DNA of 5,778 bases from Bacteroidota bacterium (GTDB lineage: Bacteria; Bacteroidota; Ignavibacteria; UBA10030; UBA8401): assembly GCA_025355705.1 (NCBI GenBank), contig JANXZD010000237.1, positions 1 through 5,778 on the forward strand. The letters are read 5' to 3'. The notes under the pieces are model-generated. The model searched no databases. It worked only from the letters and a program-made list of their open reading frames with translations, and had not been told where the DNA came from. The translations under genes and the position numbers were made by a program. Position 1 is the stretch's first letter; every line of letters begins with the position of its first letter. Shown in pieces: positions 1 through 5,778 of the stretch.

Positions 1-14
1 GCAAATTTCTGCAT
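1..14 (-). CDS. Possible start of a next gene, cut by the window edge
   Basis: An ATG on the minus strand begins at base 14, five bases after the stop codon of the DUF1611 gene, and reads M-Q-K-F before the window ends. Close spacing and same orientation suggest the next gene of the operon. In many genomes a DUF1611 gene is followed by a dipeptide epimerase of the enolase superfamily (L-Ala-D/L-Glu epimerase, DgcA-like), so that is the obvious candidate, but four codons cannot identify a product. The ATG could equally be chance. Confidence 0.25.
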
Positions 15-19
15 AAGAT

Positions 20-1057
20 TTATTTTAGAAAATTCAACAATGCATCCGTTAATTTGGCACCACCAAAGCGGAACGTATCAATTGCAGACAATCCGGTTTT
101 GTCTTCAAGCTTTCTTGCTTCGGCGTTGCTTTGTTCGTCCGTTAATCCGATTGACTTGATTCCTATACCAACAACTTTTGTCGGATGTAAAAATTCAATT
201 ACATTCTCATGTAGTTTAATAAGCTTATTGATATCGGGAATCGGAAGACCATAATCATCAAGCGTACGTGTCGGTTGAACACACATGATCATTGCGTCCG
301 GCATCGTTCCATGCATTAATCCAAAAGTAACACCGCTGTATCCTTGGTGTGTGAGCGCTCCTTGTCCTTCGACAAAAATATAATTGTACCCTTCGGCAGC
401 AGAAGCATCGATACATTTTTCAATAGAGCCGGCAATATAATCGCTGATGACAGCATCAACGGCAATTCCTTTTCCGGAGATCATAATTCCAGTCTGACCT
501 GTTCCGATAAAATCGCTCTTCAATCCTCTTTTCAAAAACTCGTTATAGACTTGAAGCATCGTTGTCATTTTTCCGATGTTGCAATCTGCACCAACAGTGA
601 GAATTGTTTTTGCTTTTCGCGTACGGTAACTTCCTTTTGACACAACTTCATATTCAAGAGGAATTTTTCTCCAATCGGTAATGGTAACTTTATATTCTCT
701 TGCCAGCGCTACAAATTCTTCATCATCCGAAAGAATTGTATGCAACCCACTCAGAACATGCATTTTATTTCGAATCGCAGTTTTAATCCAATCGCGCCAT
801 ACATCCGGCAAACGTCCACCAGACGGTGCAATGCCGACCAACAAATGTGTCGGTTGAAATTTTACCCCTTCTTCAACACTTCCAATAACAGGTACATTGC
901 CGCCATATCCGAGTACGTCCTGCGCAGTCTTTCCGACTTTCGTGCTATCTATAATTGCAACAGTTTCACCAGGAGTATAAATGAGGGCAGCATTTGCAGT
1001 TTTGGATCTTAATGGGCTAAATCGACCTTCTGCAAGTGATAAAATTCTACGTTTCAT
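20..1057 (-). CDS. DUF1611 family P-loop protein (DgcN-like)
   Basis: A 345-residue protein of the DUF1611 family. Residues about 1-140 form a Rossmann-like N-terminal domain (AIIDSTKVGKTAQDVLGYGG, then LLVGIAPSGGRLP at 72-84). Residues about 150-345 form a nucleotide-binding domain resembling dethiobiotin synthetase: a modified Walker A at 156-165 (GADCNIGKMT, K163), GTGQTGIMI at 185-193, and the acidic VEGQGALTH at 229-237. Length is normal for the family and both ends look intact. Characterised members (DgcN) are described as N-acylating D-glutamate so that a partner epimerase, DgcA, can racemise it. Family genes commonly sit beside dipeptide epimerases, which links them to D-amino-acid or murein-peptide metabolism. 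The substrate here is inferred, not shown. The protein is likely cytosolic, with no signal peptide or membrane segment. It lies 66 bases after the methyltransferase, with no GC-rich terminator between them, so read-through is plausible. No clear Shine-Dalgarno precedes the ATG; the start is chosen because MKRRILSLAEG resembles the usual family beginning. Confidence 0.88.
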   Translation of the reverse strand: MKRRILSLAEGRFSPLRSKTANAALIYTPGETVAIIDSTKVGKTAQDVLGYGGNVPVIGSVEEGVKFQPTHLLVGIAPSGGRLPDVWRDWIKTAIRNKMHVLSGLHTILSDDEEFVALAREYKVTITDWRKIPLEYEVVSKGSYRTRKAKTILTVGADCNIGKMTTMLQVYNEFLKRGLKSDFIGTGQTGIMISGKGIAVDAVISDYIAGSIEKCIDASAAEGYNYIFVEGQGALTHQGYSGVTFGLMHGTMPDAMIMCVQPTRTLDDYGLPIPDINKLIKLHENVIEFLHPTKVVGIGIKSIGLTDEQSNAEARKLEDKTGLSAIDTFRFGGAKLTDALLNFLK

Positions 1058-1123
1058 ATAGTAAAAGCTTTAATTCTAAAAATAATTTTAGGTTAATGGA
1101 GTTGAATGATGACTACAAAAAAA

Positions 1124-2044
1124 TTACAAACTGTTCCGTTCCCAAAAAACCTCATCGACAAAACCTTGAATTGTCGTATCGTTATCAGCCATAGCTAAAC
1201 GCTTCTCTGAAATAGACGCAAATTTTTCATCAATTTCAATTCCTACATACTTTCTTTCTAATTTTTTTGCGACAACCGATGTTGTCCCGGAACCGAGAAA
1301 TGGATCGAGCACAACATCATTGTTGTTTGTACTCGCTAAAATGATCTTCGCCAGAAGTTTTTCGGGTTTTTGCGTTGGGTGTTCGGTATTTTCAGACATC
1401 GACCAAAAAGGAACCGTTAGATCACTCCATAAATTTGATGGGTGTGTCAAACGGAAGTTTCCTTGATCAGATTTTTTCCAATCCTTTGGCTTTCCATTAT
1501 CGGTATATGGTGCAATGACTTTTCGTTTCAGTTTCACCGCATCAAGATTGAATGTAAACTTCTCCGACATTGTGCAAAACCAAATATCTTCGGAGGCGTT
1601 CTTCCAATTTGCTTTTGCACCGCGTCCTTTTTCACGTTCCCACGTGATACGATTACGAACGATAAAATATTTTTCTGCAACCTTTTGTATAGCTCTTGAT
1701 GAGCGCCAGTCACCGCAAATATAGATGGAAGCTGTCGGTTTCAATACACGCACCAATTTTGAAAGCCATGAATCCATCCATTCCGCGTACTCATTGTGCG
1801 ATGTTGCACGGAATGTATCGGTGTTGAATTTTTTCGTAAGATTATACGGAGGATCAAGAAACAATAAATCAACAAATTTTTCGGGAAGAAATACCGATGC
1901 ATCATTGATACTTTGATTGATCGTTGCACCAAGCACGTGAGATACGGTAGCTTGAGTTTTTAGAACAAGAAGATGTTTCTTGAATTTCAATCGCTCGGTA
2001 TTGGTCAGCGTTATGGTTTTGTTGCGCGGAGCTTTTTTTCTCAT
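1124..2044 (-). CDS. Orphan beta-class site-specific DNA methyltransferase (probably adenine-N6)
   Basis: A 306-residue S-adenosylmethionine-dependent DNA methyltransferase. Catalytic motif IV is LFLDPPYNL with DPPY at 64-67. It is followed by LKPTASIYICGDW (102-113), a variable stretch around 135-215 that should be the target-recognition region, HPTQKP at 222-227, and SAM-binding motif I DPFLGSGTT at 247-255, then YVGIEID at 266-272. Motif IV before motif I is the beta-class order. DPPY rather than SPPY favours N6-adenine over N4-cytosine, though not absolutely. The first 30 residues are strongly basic (about ten Lys/Arg) and may contact DNA. The protein ends soon after motif I and lacks the long C-terminal extension of CcrM enzymes, so a CcrM-like GANTC specificity is not suggested. 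No restriction endonuclease, specificity subunit or controller gene lies on either side: upstream is xerD, downstream the DUF1611 gene. It therefore looks solitary, serving either regulatory methylation or as a relic of a restriction-modification system. The recognition sequence cannot be read from the sequence. The ATG lacks an evident Shine-Dalgarno. Confidence 0.93.
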   Translation of the reverse strand: MRKKAPRNKTITLTNTERLKFKKHLLVLKTQATVSHVLGATINQSINDASVFLPEKFVDLLFLDPPYNLTKKFNTDTFRATSHNEYAEWMDSWLSKLVRVLKPTASIYICGDWRSSRAIQKVAEKYFIVRNRITWEREKGRGAKANWKNASEDIWFCTMSEKFTFNLDAVKLKRKVIAPYTDNGKPKDWKKSDQGNFRLTHPSNLWSDLTVPFWSMSENTEHPTQKPEKLLAKIILASTNNNDVVLDPFLGSGTTSVVAKKLERKYVGIEIDEKFASISEKRLAMADNDTTIQGFVDEVFWERNSL

Positions 2045-2093
2045 AAGTGAAATGGAACAATCGGTCTGCTCAAAGGAATTTTTAAATTTACGA

Positions 2094-2996
2094 TCAAGCT
2101 CGTGGATGGAACTGTTTGTGTTGCTGTTTTAAATGTTCTCTATCGATATGCGTATAAATTTGTGTTGTTGAAATATCTGCGTGACCGAGCATTTCCTGCA
2201 CAGAACGAAGATCGGCTCCCCCTTCAAGTAGATGCGTTGCAAATGAGTGACGAAATGTATGCGGATGGATCTCTTTTTTTATCCCGGCTCTGTGTGTATA
2301 GTCTGAAACGATCTGCCAAATAGAAACACGAGAGATAGGTGCTCCGCGAAAATTCAGGAACACAGCATCGTTCGAGCGTTTCCCCGAGGCCAATGAGGTA
2401 CGCAATCGACGTTTATATTCGTTGATCCATTTCAATGCAAATTCGCCGATGGGAACAAGACGTTCTTTTGAACCTTTGCCAAACACACGGACAAGCTGCT
2501 GTTCTTCCAAAATATTTGTCAATGTCAATCCAGTCAATTCCGAAACACGCATACCGGTCGCATAGAGAGTTTCCAATATTGCTCTGTCGCGCCAGACAAA
2601 TTTTGTTGCAGTTGGAGATGACGGATCTGCAGCGTCAAGAATTCGGTCAATCTCTTCAATACTTAAAACGTCGGGAAGATGTTTTCCTTTTTTTGGAAGT
2701 TCAATGTTCTGCGTAGGATCAAATTTAACTCTTTTCTCCCCGACAAGAAATTTGTGCAATCCTTTTATCGCGGAAATATTGCGCGCAATACTCTTTGGTG
2801 ACAACTCCAATTTTCGAAGTGCTCGGATGAATGCCGAAACATGTTCTTCTTCTACGCGGTCAAATTTTTCAATCCCCTGATCGTTAAGGAACTTCTCGTA
2901 CCGATTAATATCTCGTTCATACGCTTCGACCGAATTTCCGGCAAGACTTTTTTCAAGCTGAATGAAACGATAATACGATTGTTTATTGAACTTCAT
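2094..2996 (-). CDS. xerD: Tyrosine recombinase XerD (XerC/XerD family)
   Basis: A 300-residue tyrosine recombinase. Residues about 4-88 are the SAM-like core-binding domain (LAGNSVEAYERDINRYEKFL). The catalytic domain runs from about 108 to the end. All six family active-site residues are visible: R150 (TGMRVSELTGL), K174 (GKGSKERLVPIG), H246 and R249 (HPHTFRHSFATHLL), H272 (LGHADIS) and the nucleophile Y281 (TTQIYTHI). Each is shifted by two from the E. coli XerD positions as I recall them, and total length matches. XerD acts with XerC and FtsK at the dif site to resolve chromosome dimers. Family resemblance is closer to XerD than XerC, but some bacteria use a single Xer, so the role is inferred. 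It is not obviously a phage or integron integrase: there is no mobile-element gene or att-like repeat around it. Its ATG overlaps the stop of the HD-domain gene (ATGA), so translation is probably coupled and the start is well fixed. The methyltransferase starts 49 bases downstream. Confidence 0.93.
   Translation of the reverse strand: MKFNKQSYYRFIQLEKSLAGNSVEAYERDINRYEKFLNDQGIEKFDRVEEEHVSAFIRALRKLELSPKSIARNISAIKGLHKFLVGEKRVKFDPTQNIELPKKGKHLPDVLSIEEIDRILDAADPSSPTATKFVWRDRAILETLYATGMRVSELTGLTLTNILEEQQLVRVFGKGSKERLVPIGEFALKWINEYKRRLRTSLASGKRSNDAVFLNFRGAPISRVSIWQIVSDYTHRAGIKKEIHPHTFRHSFATHLLEGGADLRSVQEMLGHADISTTQIYTHIDREHLKQQHKQFHPRA
2993..2996 (-). other. ATGA stop/start overlap between pgpH and xerD
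   Basis: Read on the minus strand, the four bases are ATGA: ATG starts xerD (2996-2994) and TGA ends the HD-domain gene (2995-2993). No good Shine-Dalgarno is seen just upstream (GATCTCAA precedes the ATG), so xerD translation likely depends on ribosomes finishing the upstream gene. This also shows the two genes share a transcript. Confidence 0.85.
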
Positions 2997-5320
2997 TTGA
3001 GATCGATAGTGTCAATGGTGCGCTGCAATCGTTTTTCTGTTCCGTCAGCAGATACCGAAGATGGTTTCAATCGTTCATCATCATTCCCATCGTTACGTTG
3101 AACAGCAGCGCTATTTTCCTTTTCCGGGTATTGTAAGCGAGAATGATGTATCCCAATAAGGATCTTGATAAAATTTTCTTTGATGCGGTTCAGATCGCGC
3201 AGATTCAAATTGCACTCATCAAGATCACCTTCTAATAACCGTTGTTTTATCAATGAATCTACATTTGCTTCAATTTTTTCAACGGTTGGTTCGATAATCG
3301 CCCTAGTTGATGCCTCAACACCATCAGCAAGCATCACAATCGCTGTTTCTTTTGTCGCCGGTTTAGGTCCGGGATATCGAAAATCATTCTCGTTCACCTC
3401 ACCTTTATTTTTTTTCTGACGGACAGCCTTCTCATAGAAGAATCCGATGTGCATTGTTCCATGATGCATCACAATAAAGTCCATGACGTTTCGCGGAAGA
3501 TTATGTTCTTTTGCCAACTTGATCCCGTCTTCGACATGAGCAGCAATAACGCGGGCACTTTTTCTAGGACTCATTGTGCGATGTTTATTTTCGGTGCCGA
3601 GTTGATTCTCCACAAACAATTCAGGATTCATCATCTTGCCAATGTCGTGGTATAATCCTCCAACACGTGCCAATGTGCCATTTGCTCCAATTGCATCGGC
3701 TGCAGATTCAGCCAAGGTTGATACACTGACACTATGATGAAACGAGCCCGGTGCTTTATGTAACAAATCCTTTAAGAGAGGATTATTCAAATCTGAAAGA
3801 TCAACAAGTGTTAGTTCAGTGGAGATCTTAAATATCTTCTCCATAAAGATCAGCAGTCCGTAGGTGATCATTGGAGAAACAATGGCATTGATCGACGCAA
3901 TAAGCAACTGATTACCCAAGACCTCCAGCGATTCATATCGTTCCAACCCGAGAGCGAAGATTGTTATGGCATATCCAAGGAACACATAAATGATCGAGCG
4001 GAATATTTGTGTTCGTTTCTTAATATCGCGCACAGTATAGATTGCAAAAGCACCTGCCACAAGCGATGAGAGTGCGATGCTGTAATCATTCCCCCGAATT
4101 CCGCCAACCAGAAGGGAAAGAACAACCGTACTGTAAAATGCAACGCGCGAATCAAAAATAATTGTTAAGAGCATTGAAACAGCAGGGATCACGATCAAAT
4201 ATCGGAGCGGGAGTTCACCGGAACTTTGCACAGTAAGAAATGCGATAAAAGCGGTAAAGAAAAAAAGGAGAGAAATTAAAAGGAGCTTTGCATTATCATG
4301 ATAGATCTTCTTTCTGAACAGAAAGATATACATCGCGATCATCCACATAATTGCAAAGATGCGGAGAGATTTCCCGAAAAATGTTACATACACATTGATA
4401 CCGGCGCCGCGCTCTTCTTTTGCCTTGCGCATGGAATCCAGTTTTAATTTTATCTCCGGTGTGATTCGCTCCCGCTTTGCAATAATACGTTCACTCTCGC
4501 TGATCGCACCAACTGTTCGCGGAACAAGATCTTCTGCAAATTGTATCTCTCGTTCAGTCTGTTCTTTTTGGTAGATGATATTTGGTGATAAGAATGTCAA
4601 TGCAATCTTCATTGCCAGCGTTACTGTGTCGTTCTCTCCTTTATACCCGCTTATAAATGTCTGCTGAACAGATTTTCCCAGCTCATATTTATCTAAATAC
4701 TTGTTCAACGGAACAATCTGTTCATTCGTTTTCCTGCGTTTTGCGATCAATTCATCATCGCGGAATTGGGATTTTCGAACATCAACAATTCCTTGTAAAT
4801 ACAATCCATTTACTACCAATAAAACATCACGACGCAATTTTTCAAGGGAATATTTCGGCATTTTACCTGAGTGCTGATGTTCGGCATTTCGCAAAAGCCA
4901 CAATACTTTCCATTCGGTGTCACGAAATTGGATCGGGAAACTCTCCAATACTGTTTTTATCTCCGACTCATCCTCTTTTCGCCGGTCAATGACCCGTTCA
5001 AGGAGATTAAAAAATCGTTGGAGCGAATCAAGATTTTCTTCGACTACCGATTGGTTCTCTTCAAAAACTTTATAGACTTTATTGGCGGCGAGCTCGCGTT
5101 CACGATGATATTCGCGTTCATCTTTGTAGATAGGAAACGCAAACGGCGCGTACAAATCATTCTCCGCCCAGATCATTCCAACCGGATAATCGGATTCAAC
5201 GGAAAGACCTTGCGGAAACATCAATGCAACAAGCGCTACAAATGAACCTAAAATGATCCATTTTGCTGTTAGACTGTCTTGTTCGCTTAATGAATGTATA
5301 AGACGAGAGATTCTTTGCAT
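2993..5320 (-). CDS. pgpH: 7TM-HD membrane phosphohydrolase, PgpH/YqfF family (predicted c-di-AMP phosphodiesterase)
   Basis: With the start chosen here the protein is 775 residues; numbers below use that start. A short basic cytosolic tail leads to a first membrane segment at about 21-34. A large extracytoplasmic domain (about 36-315, the 7TMR-HDED region) is rich in charged helices (REYHRERELAANKVYKVFEE, KRERITPEIKLKLDSM). A cluster of about seven hydrophobic segments follows at about 318-494, then the cytosolic HD domain: HHS (528-530), catalytic HDIGK (H558, D559), AAHVEDG (H595), MHHGT (H619, H620) and LADGVEAS (D666). This order is that of PgpH, which hydrolyses cyclic di-AMP to pApA with metal ions at the HD site. 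All expected metal ligands are present, so it is likely active. The last ~40 residues are polar and probably disordered. The reading frame extends upstream to a GTG at 5428 (36 more residues) with another ATG at 5401. I prefer the ATG at 5320, because the protein then begins with MQRISRLIHSL just before TM1, as family members do, and because the extra segment passes through a 21-base purine-only tract and ends next to intergenic repeats. No candidate start has a clear Shine-Dalgarno. It is first gene of the minus-strand cluster and overlaps xerD by four bases. Confidence 0.92.
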   Translation of the reverse strand: MQRISRLIHSLSEQDSLTAKWIILGSFVALVALMFPQGLSVESDYPVGMIWAENDLYAPFAFPIYKDEREYHRERELAANKVYKVFEENQSVVEENLDSLQRFFNLLERVIDRRKEDESEIKTVLESFPIQFRDTEWKVLWLLRNAEHQHSGKMPKYSLEKLRRDVLLVVNGLYLQGIVDVRKSQFRDDELIAKRRKTNEQIVPLNKYLDKYELGKSVQQTFISGYKGENDTVTLAMKIALTFLSPNIIYQKEQTEREIQFAEDLVPRTVGAISESERIIAKRERITPEIKLKLDSMRKAKEERGAGINVYVTFFGKSLRIFAIMWMIAMYIFLFRKKIYHDNAKLLLISLLFFFTAFIAFLTVQSSGELPLRYLIVIPAVSMLLTIIFDSRVAFYSTVVLSLLVGGIRGNDYSIALSSLVAGAFAIYTVRDIKKRTQIFRSIIYVFLGYAITIFALGLERYESLEVLGNQLLIASINAIVSPMITYGLLIFMEKIFKISTELTLVDLSDLNNPLLKDLLHKAPGSFHHSVSVSTLAESAADAIGANGTLARVGGLYHDIGKMMNPELFVENQLGTENKHRTMSPRKSARVIAAHVEDGIKLAKEHNLPRNVMDFIVMHHGTMHIGFFYEKAVRQKKNKGEVNENDFRYPGPKPATKETAIVMLADGVEASTRAIIEPTVEKIEANVDSLIKQRLLEGDLDECNLNLRDLNRIKENFIKILIGIHHSRLQYPEKENSAAVQRNDGNDDERLKPSSVSADGTEKRLQRTIDTIDLK

Positions 5321-5433
5321 AAGAATTAAGTTAATATGAAAAGAAAAAGAGAGAGAGGCAAGATTCAGTTCGAATGCACAACGATATTCGTCCTTGAACA
5401 TTTCTAGTGGCTGGTCAAAAATACTCACTCAAT

Positions 5434-5460
5434 GTCATACCGATCGGAGTCGAGGCATAT
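5434..5460 (+). repeat. Dispersed GC-rich repeat, degenerate copy A
   Basis: This stretch begins GTCATACCGATCGGAGTCGA and matches copy B (read on the opposite strand) at 17 of the first 22 positions; three of the five differences are transitions. Its own hairpin is decayed: ATACC can pair only imperfectly with GGCAT. It resembles the short 'GTCAT.CTGAGCG.AGTCGA.G' intergenic elements that I know as common in Bacteroidota-related genomes. It sits immediately upstream of the GTG alternative start of the HD-domain gene. Confidence 0.55.
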
Positions 5461-5466
5461 TGCGGC

Positions 5467-5506
5467 GGAATTGTCACACGTCGACCCCGCTCAGTGTGAC
5501 AATTCC
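5467..5506 (-). repeat. Perfect 13-bp inverted repeat (hairpin), repeat copy B
   Basis: The arms GGAATTGTCACAC (5467-5479) and GTGTGACAATTCC (5494-5506) are exact reverse complements, separated by a 14-base GC-rich loop. Read on the minus strand the inner part is GTCACACTGAGCGGGGTCGA, the same consensus as copy A, so the two copies face each other about 6-12 bases apart. It lies between divergent genes and is not followed by a T-run on either strand, so a factor-independent terminator is unlikely. A mobile or dispersed intergenic repeat, or a protein-binding palindrome, are the alternatives. Confidence 0.8.
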
Positions 5507-5546
5507 TGATAAAATTCATTTTTGATACTGCTTCTGATAAAATTCA
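5506..5546. repeat. Direct repeat of CTGATAAAATTCA, two copies, 28-bp period
   Basis: CTGATAAAATTCA occurs exactly at 5506-5518 and 5534-5546. The repeats lie between the hairpin element and the proposed rsmA promoter. Spacing of 28 bp is slightly under three helical turns, so tandem binding sites on nearly one face are conceivable, but a duplication of repeat-flanking DNA is as likely. No known regulator motif is recognised. Confidence 0.6.
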
Positions 5547-5556
5547 GCACAATTAC

Positions 5557-5585
5557 TTTAACCTTTGTTCGTGATTCGTTATATT
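5557..5585 (+). promoter_or_regulatory. Candidate promoter for rsmA
   Basis: TTTAAC (5557-5562) and TATATT (5580-5585) are separated by 17 bases and resemble sigma-70 -35 and -10 boxes. A transcript would begin near 5592 and give a leader of about 30 bases before the ATG at 5622. The -35 box is a weak match. In Bacteroidota proper the consensus differs (TTTG / TAnnTTTG), so this call depends on the host lineage. Confidence 0.4.
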
Positions 5586-5621
5586 CATATGTATTCATTC
5601 ACTCTGTTCATTGGAATTATT

Positions 5622-5778
5622 ATGCTGCATCGCCCAAAAAAATCACTCGGTCAAAATTTCCTTCAGGACGACAACGTTGCCCACAAGATTGTTAAATTAT
5701 TCAATCCTGTTGAAGGCGATTGTGTCGTTGAAATTGGTCCGGGAAAAGGTGCGCTGACAGCATTATTGCTTGATACAC
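5622..5778 (+). CDS. rsmA: 16S rRNA adenine dimethyltransferase RsmA/KsgA, N-terminal part (cut by window end)
   Basis: Only the first 52 codons are in the window. They begin MLHRPKKSLGQNFLQDD, containing the KKSLGQNFL signature of KsgA, and continue to the SAM-binding motif I VVEIGPGKGALT (35-46). The enzyme dimethylates two adjacent adenines in the 3'-terminal helix of 16S rRNA during small-subunit maturation; loss gives kasugamycin resistance. The full protein usually has about 260-290 residues. The ATG at 5622 is preferred: it lies a few residues before the signature, as in relatives, and a weak GGA sits seven bases upstream. An in-frame ATG at 5589 would add eleven mostly hydrophobic residues and would fall before the predicted transcription start. 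It is divergent from the HD-domain gene, with about 300 bases between the two chosen start codons. Confidence 0.95.
   Translation, partial: MLHRPKKSLGQNFLQDDNVAHKIVKLFNPVEGDCVVEIGPGKGALTALLLDT

Noticed and set aside
218..229. 12-bp palindrome AATAAGCTTATT containing an AAGCTT site, considered as an operator or methylation site.
   Set aside because: It lies inside the DUF1611 coding sequence. AAGCTT also occurs at 107 and 1065, so there is no avoidance or clustering to give it meaning, and the methyltransferase specificity is unknown.
1037..1047. A third TGATAAAATTC, matching the core of the direct repeat near rsmA.
   Set aside because: It falls within codons for R-I-L-S of the DUF1611 protein and its surroundings do not match, so it is probably chance in AT-rich sequence.
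1076..1091. AT-only short inverted repeat CTAAAA-ATAA-TTTTAG between the methyltransferase and DUF1611 genes, considered as a terminator.
   Set aside because: The stem is six bp with only one G-C pair and has no following T-run on the minus strand, so it is too weak. Such palindromes are frequent in AT-rich DNA.
2094..2996. The tyrosine recombinase considered as the integrase of an integrated element carrying the methyltransferase.
   Set aside because: Its length and motifs fit housekeeping XerD. It is translationally coupled to pgpH, and no tRNA end, att-like duplication or other mobile gene is visible.
4657..5245. Open frames of about 111 and 124 codons on the plus strand opposite the HD-domain gene.
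   Set aside because: They are antisense to a well-supported family protein, resemble no known protein, and overlap each other in different frames, so they are shadows.
5467..5506. The perfect hairpin considered as a factor-independent terminator.
   Set aside because: It lies between two divergent genes, so nothing ends there, and neither side has the T-run that such terminators need.

Overview
The window is a moderately AT-rich bacterial chromosomal segment. It carries four complete genes on the minus strand that read as one gene cluster, and the first 52 codons of a divergent gene on the plus strand. No tRNA, rRNA, CRISPR array, transposase or phage structural gene is visible. The genes mostly lack a recognisable Shine-Dalgarno sequence. 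The large HD-domain protein and the short KsgA-like N-terminus, together with dispersed 'GTCA..CTGAGCG..GTCGA' hairpins, suggest the Bacteroidota / Chlorobiota / Ignavibacteriota side of the tree. That assignment is an inference from style, not a demonstrated placement.

Layout in the direction of minus-strand transcription, from right to left. First is a PgpH/YqfF-type membrane phosphohydrolase (7TM-HD, predicted cyclic-di-AMP phosphodiesterase), best started at 5320. Next is a XerD-type tyrosine recombinase, whose start codon overlaps the previous stop as ATGA. After 97 bases of DNA containing no second gene of an R-M pair, counting both spacers around it, comes a beta-class DNA methyltransferase (DPPY at the N-terminal side, FxGxG at the C-terminal side) with no visible restriction partner. 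After a 66-base AT-rich gap comes a DUF1611 (DgcN-like) P-loop protein. A possible further gene begins 5 bases after the DUF1611 stop and runs out of the window at base 1.

On the right, rsmA/ksgA (16S rRNA adenine dimethyltransferase) starts at 5622 on the plus strand with a plausible sigma-70-like promoter just before it. The roughly 300-base divergent region between the two transcription units (5321-5621) holds no gene that I believe. It does contain two inverted, related copies of a short GC-rich element, one of them a perfect 13-bp-arm hairpin, then a 13-bp direct repeat with 28-bp period.

Functionally the cluster mixes second-messenger turnover (PgpH), chromosome dimer resolution (XerD), DNA methylation (orphan methyltransferase) and probable D-amino-acid or cell-wall peptide metabolism (DUF1611). 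These look like ordinary housekeeping genes with one accessory gene inserted. I see no convincing new multi-gene system. The items most worth a second look are the orphan methyltransferase, the divergent-region repeats and the start of the HD protein.
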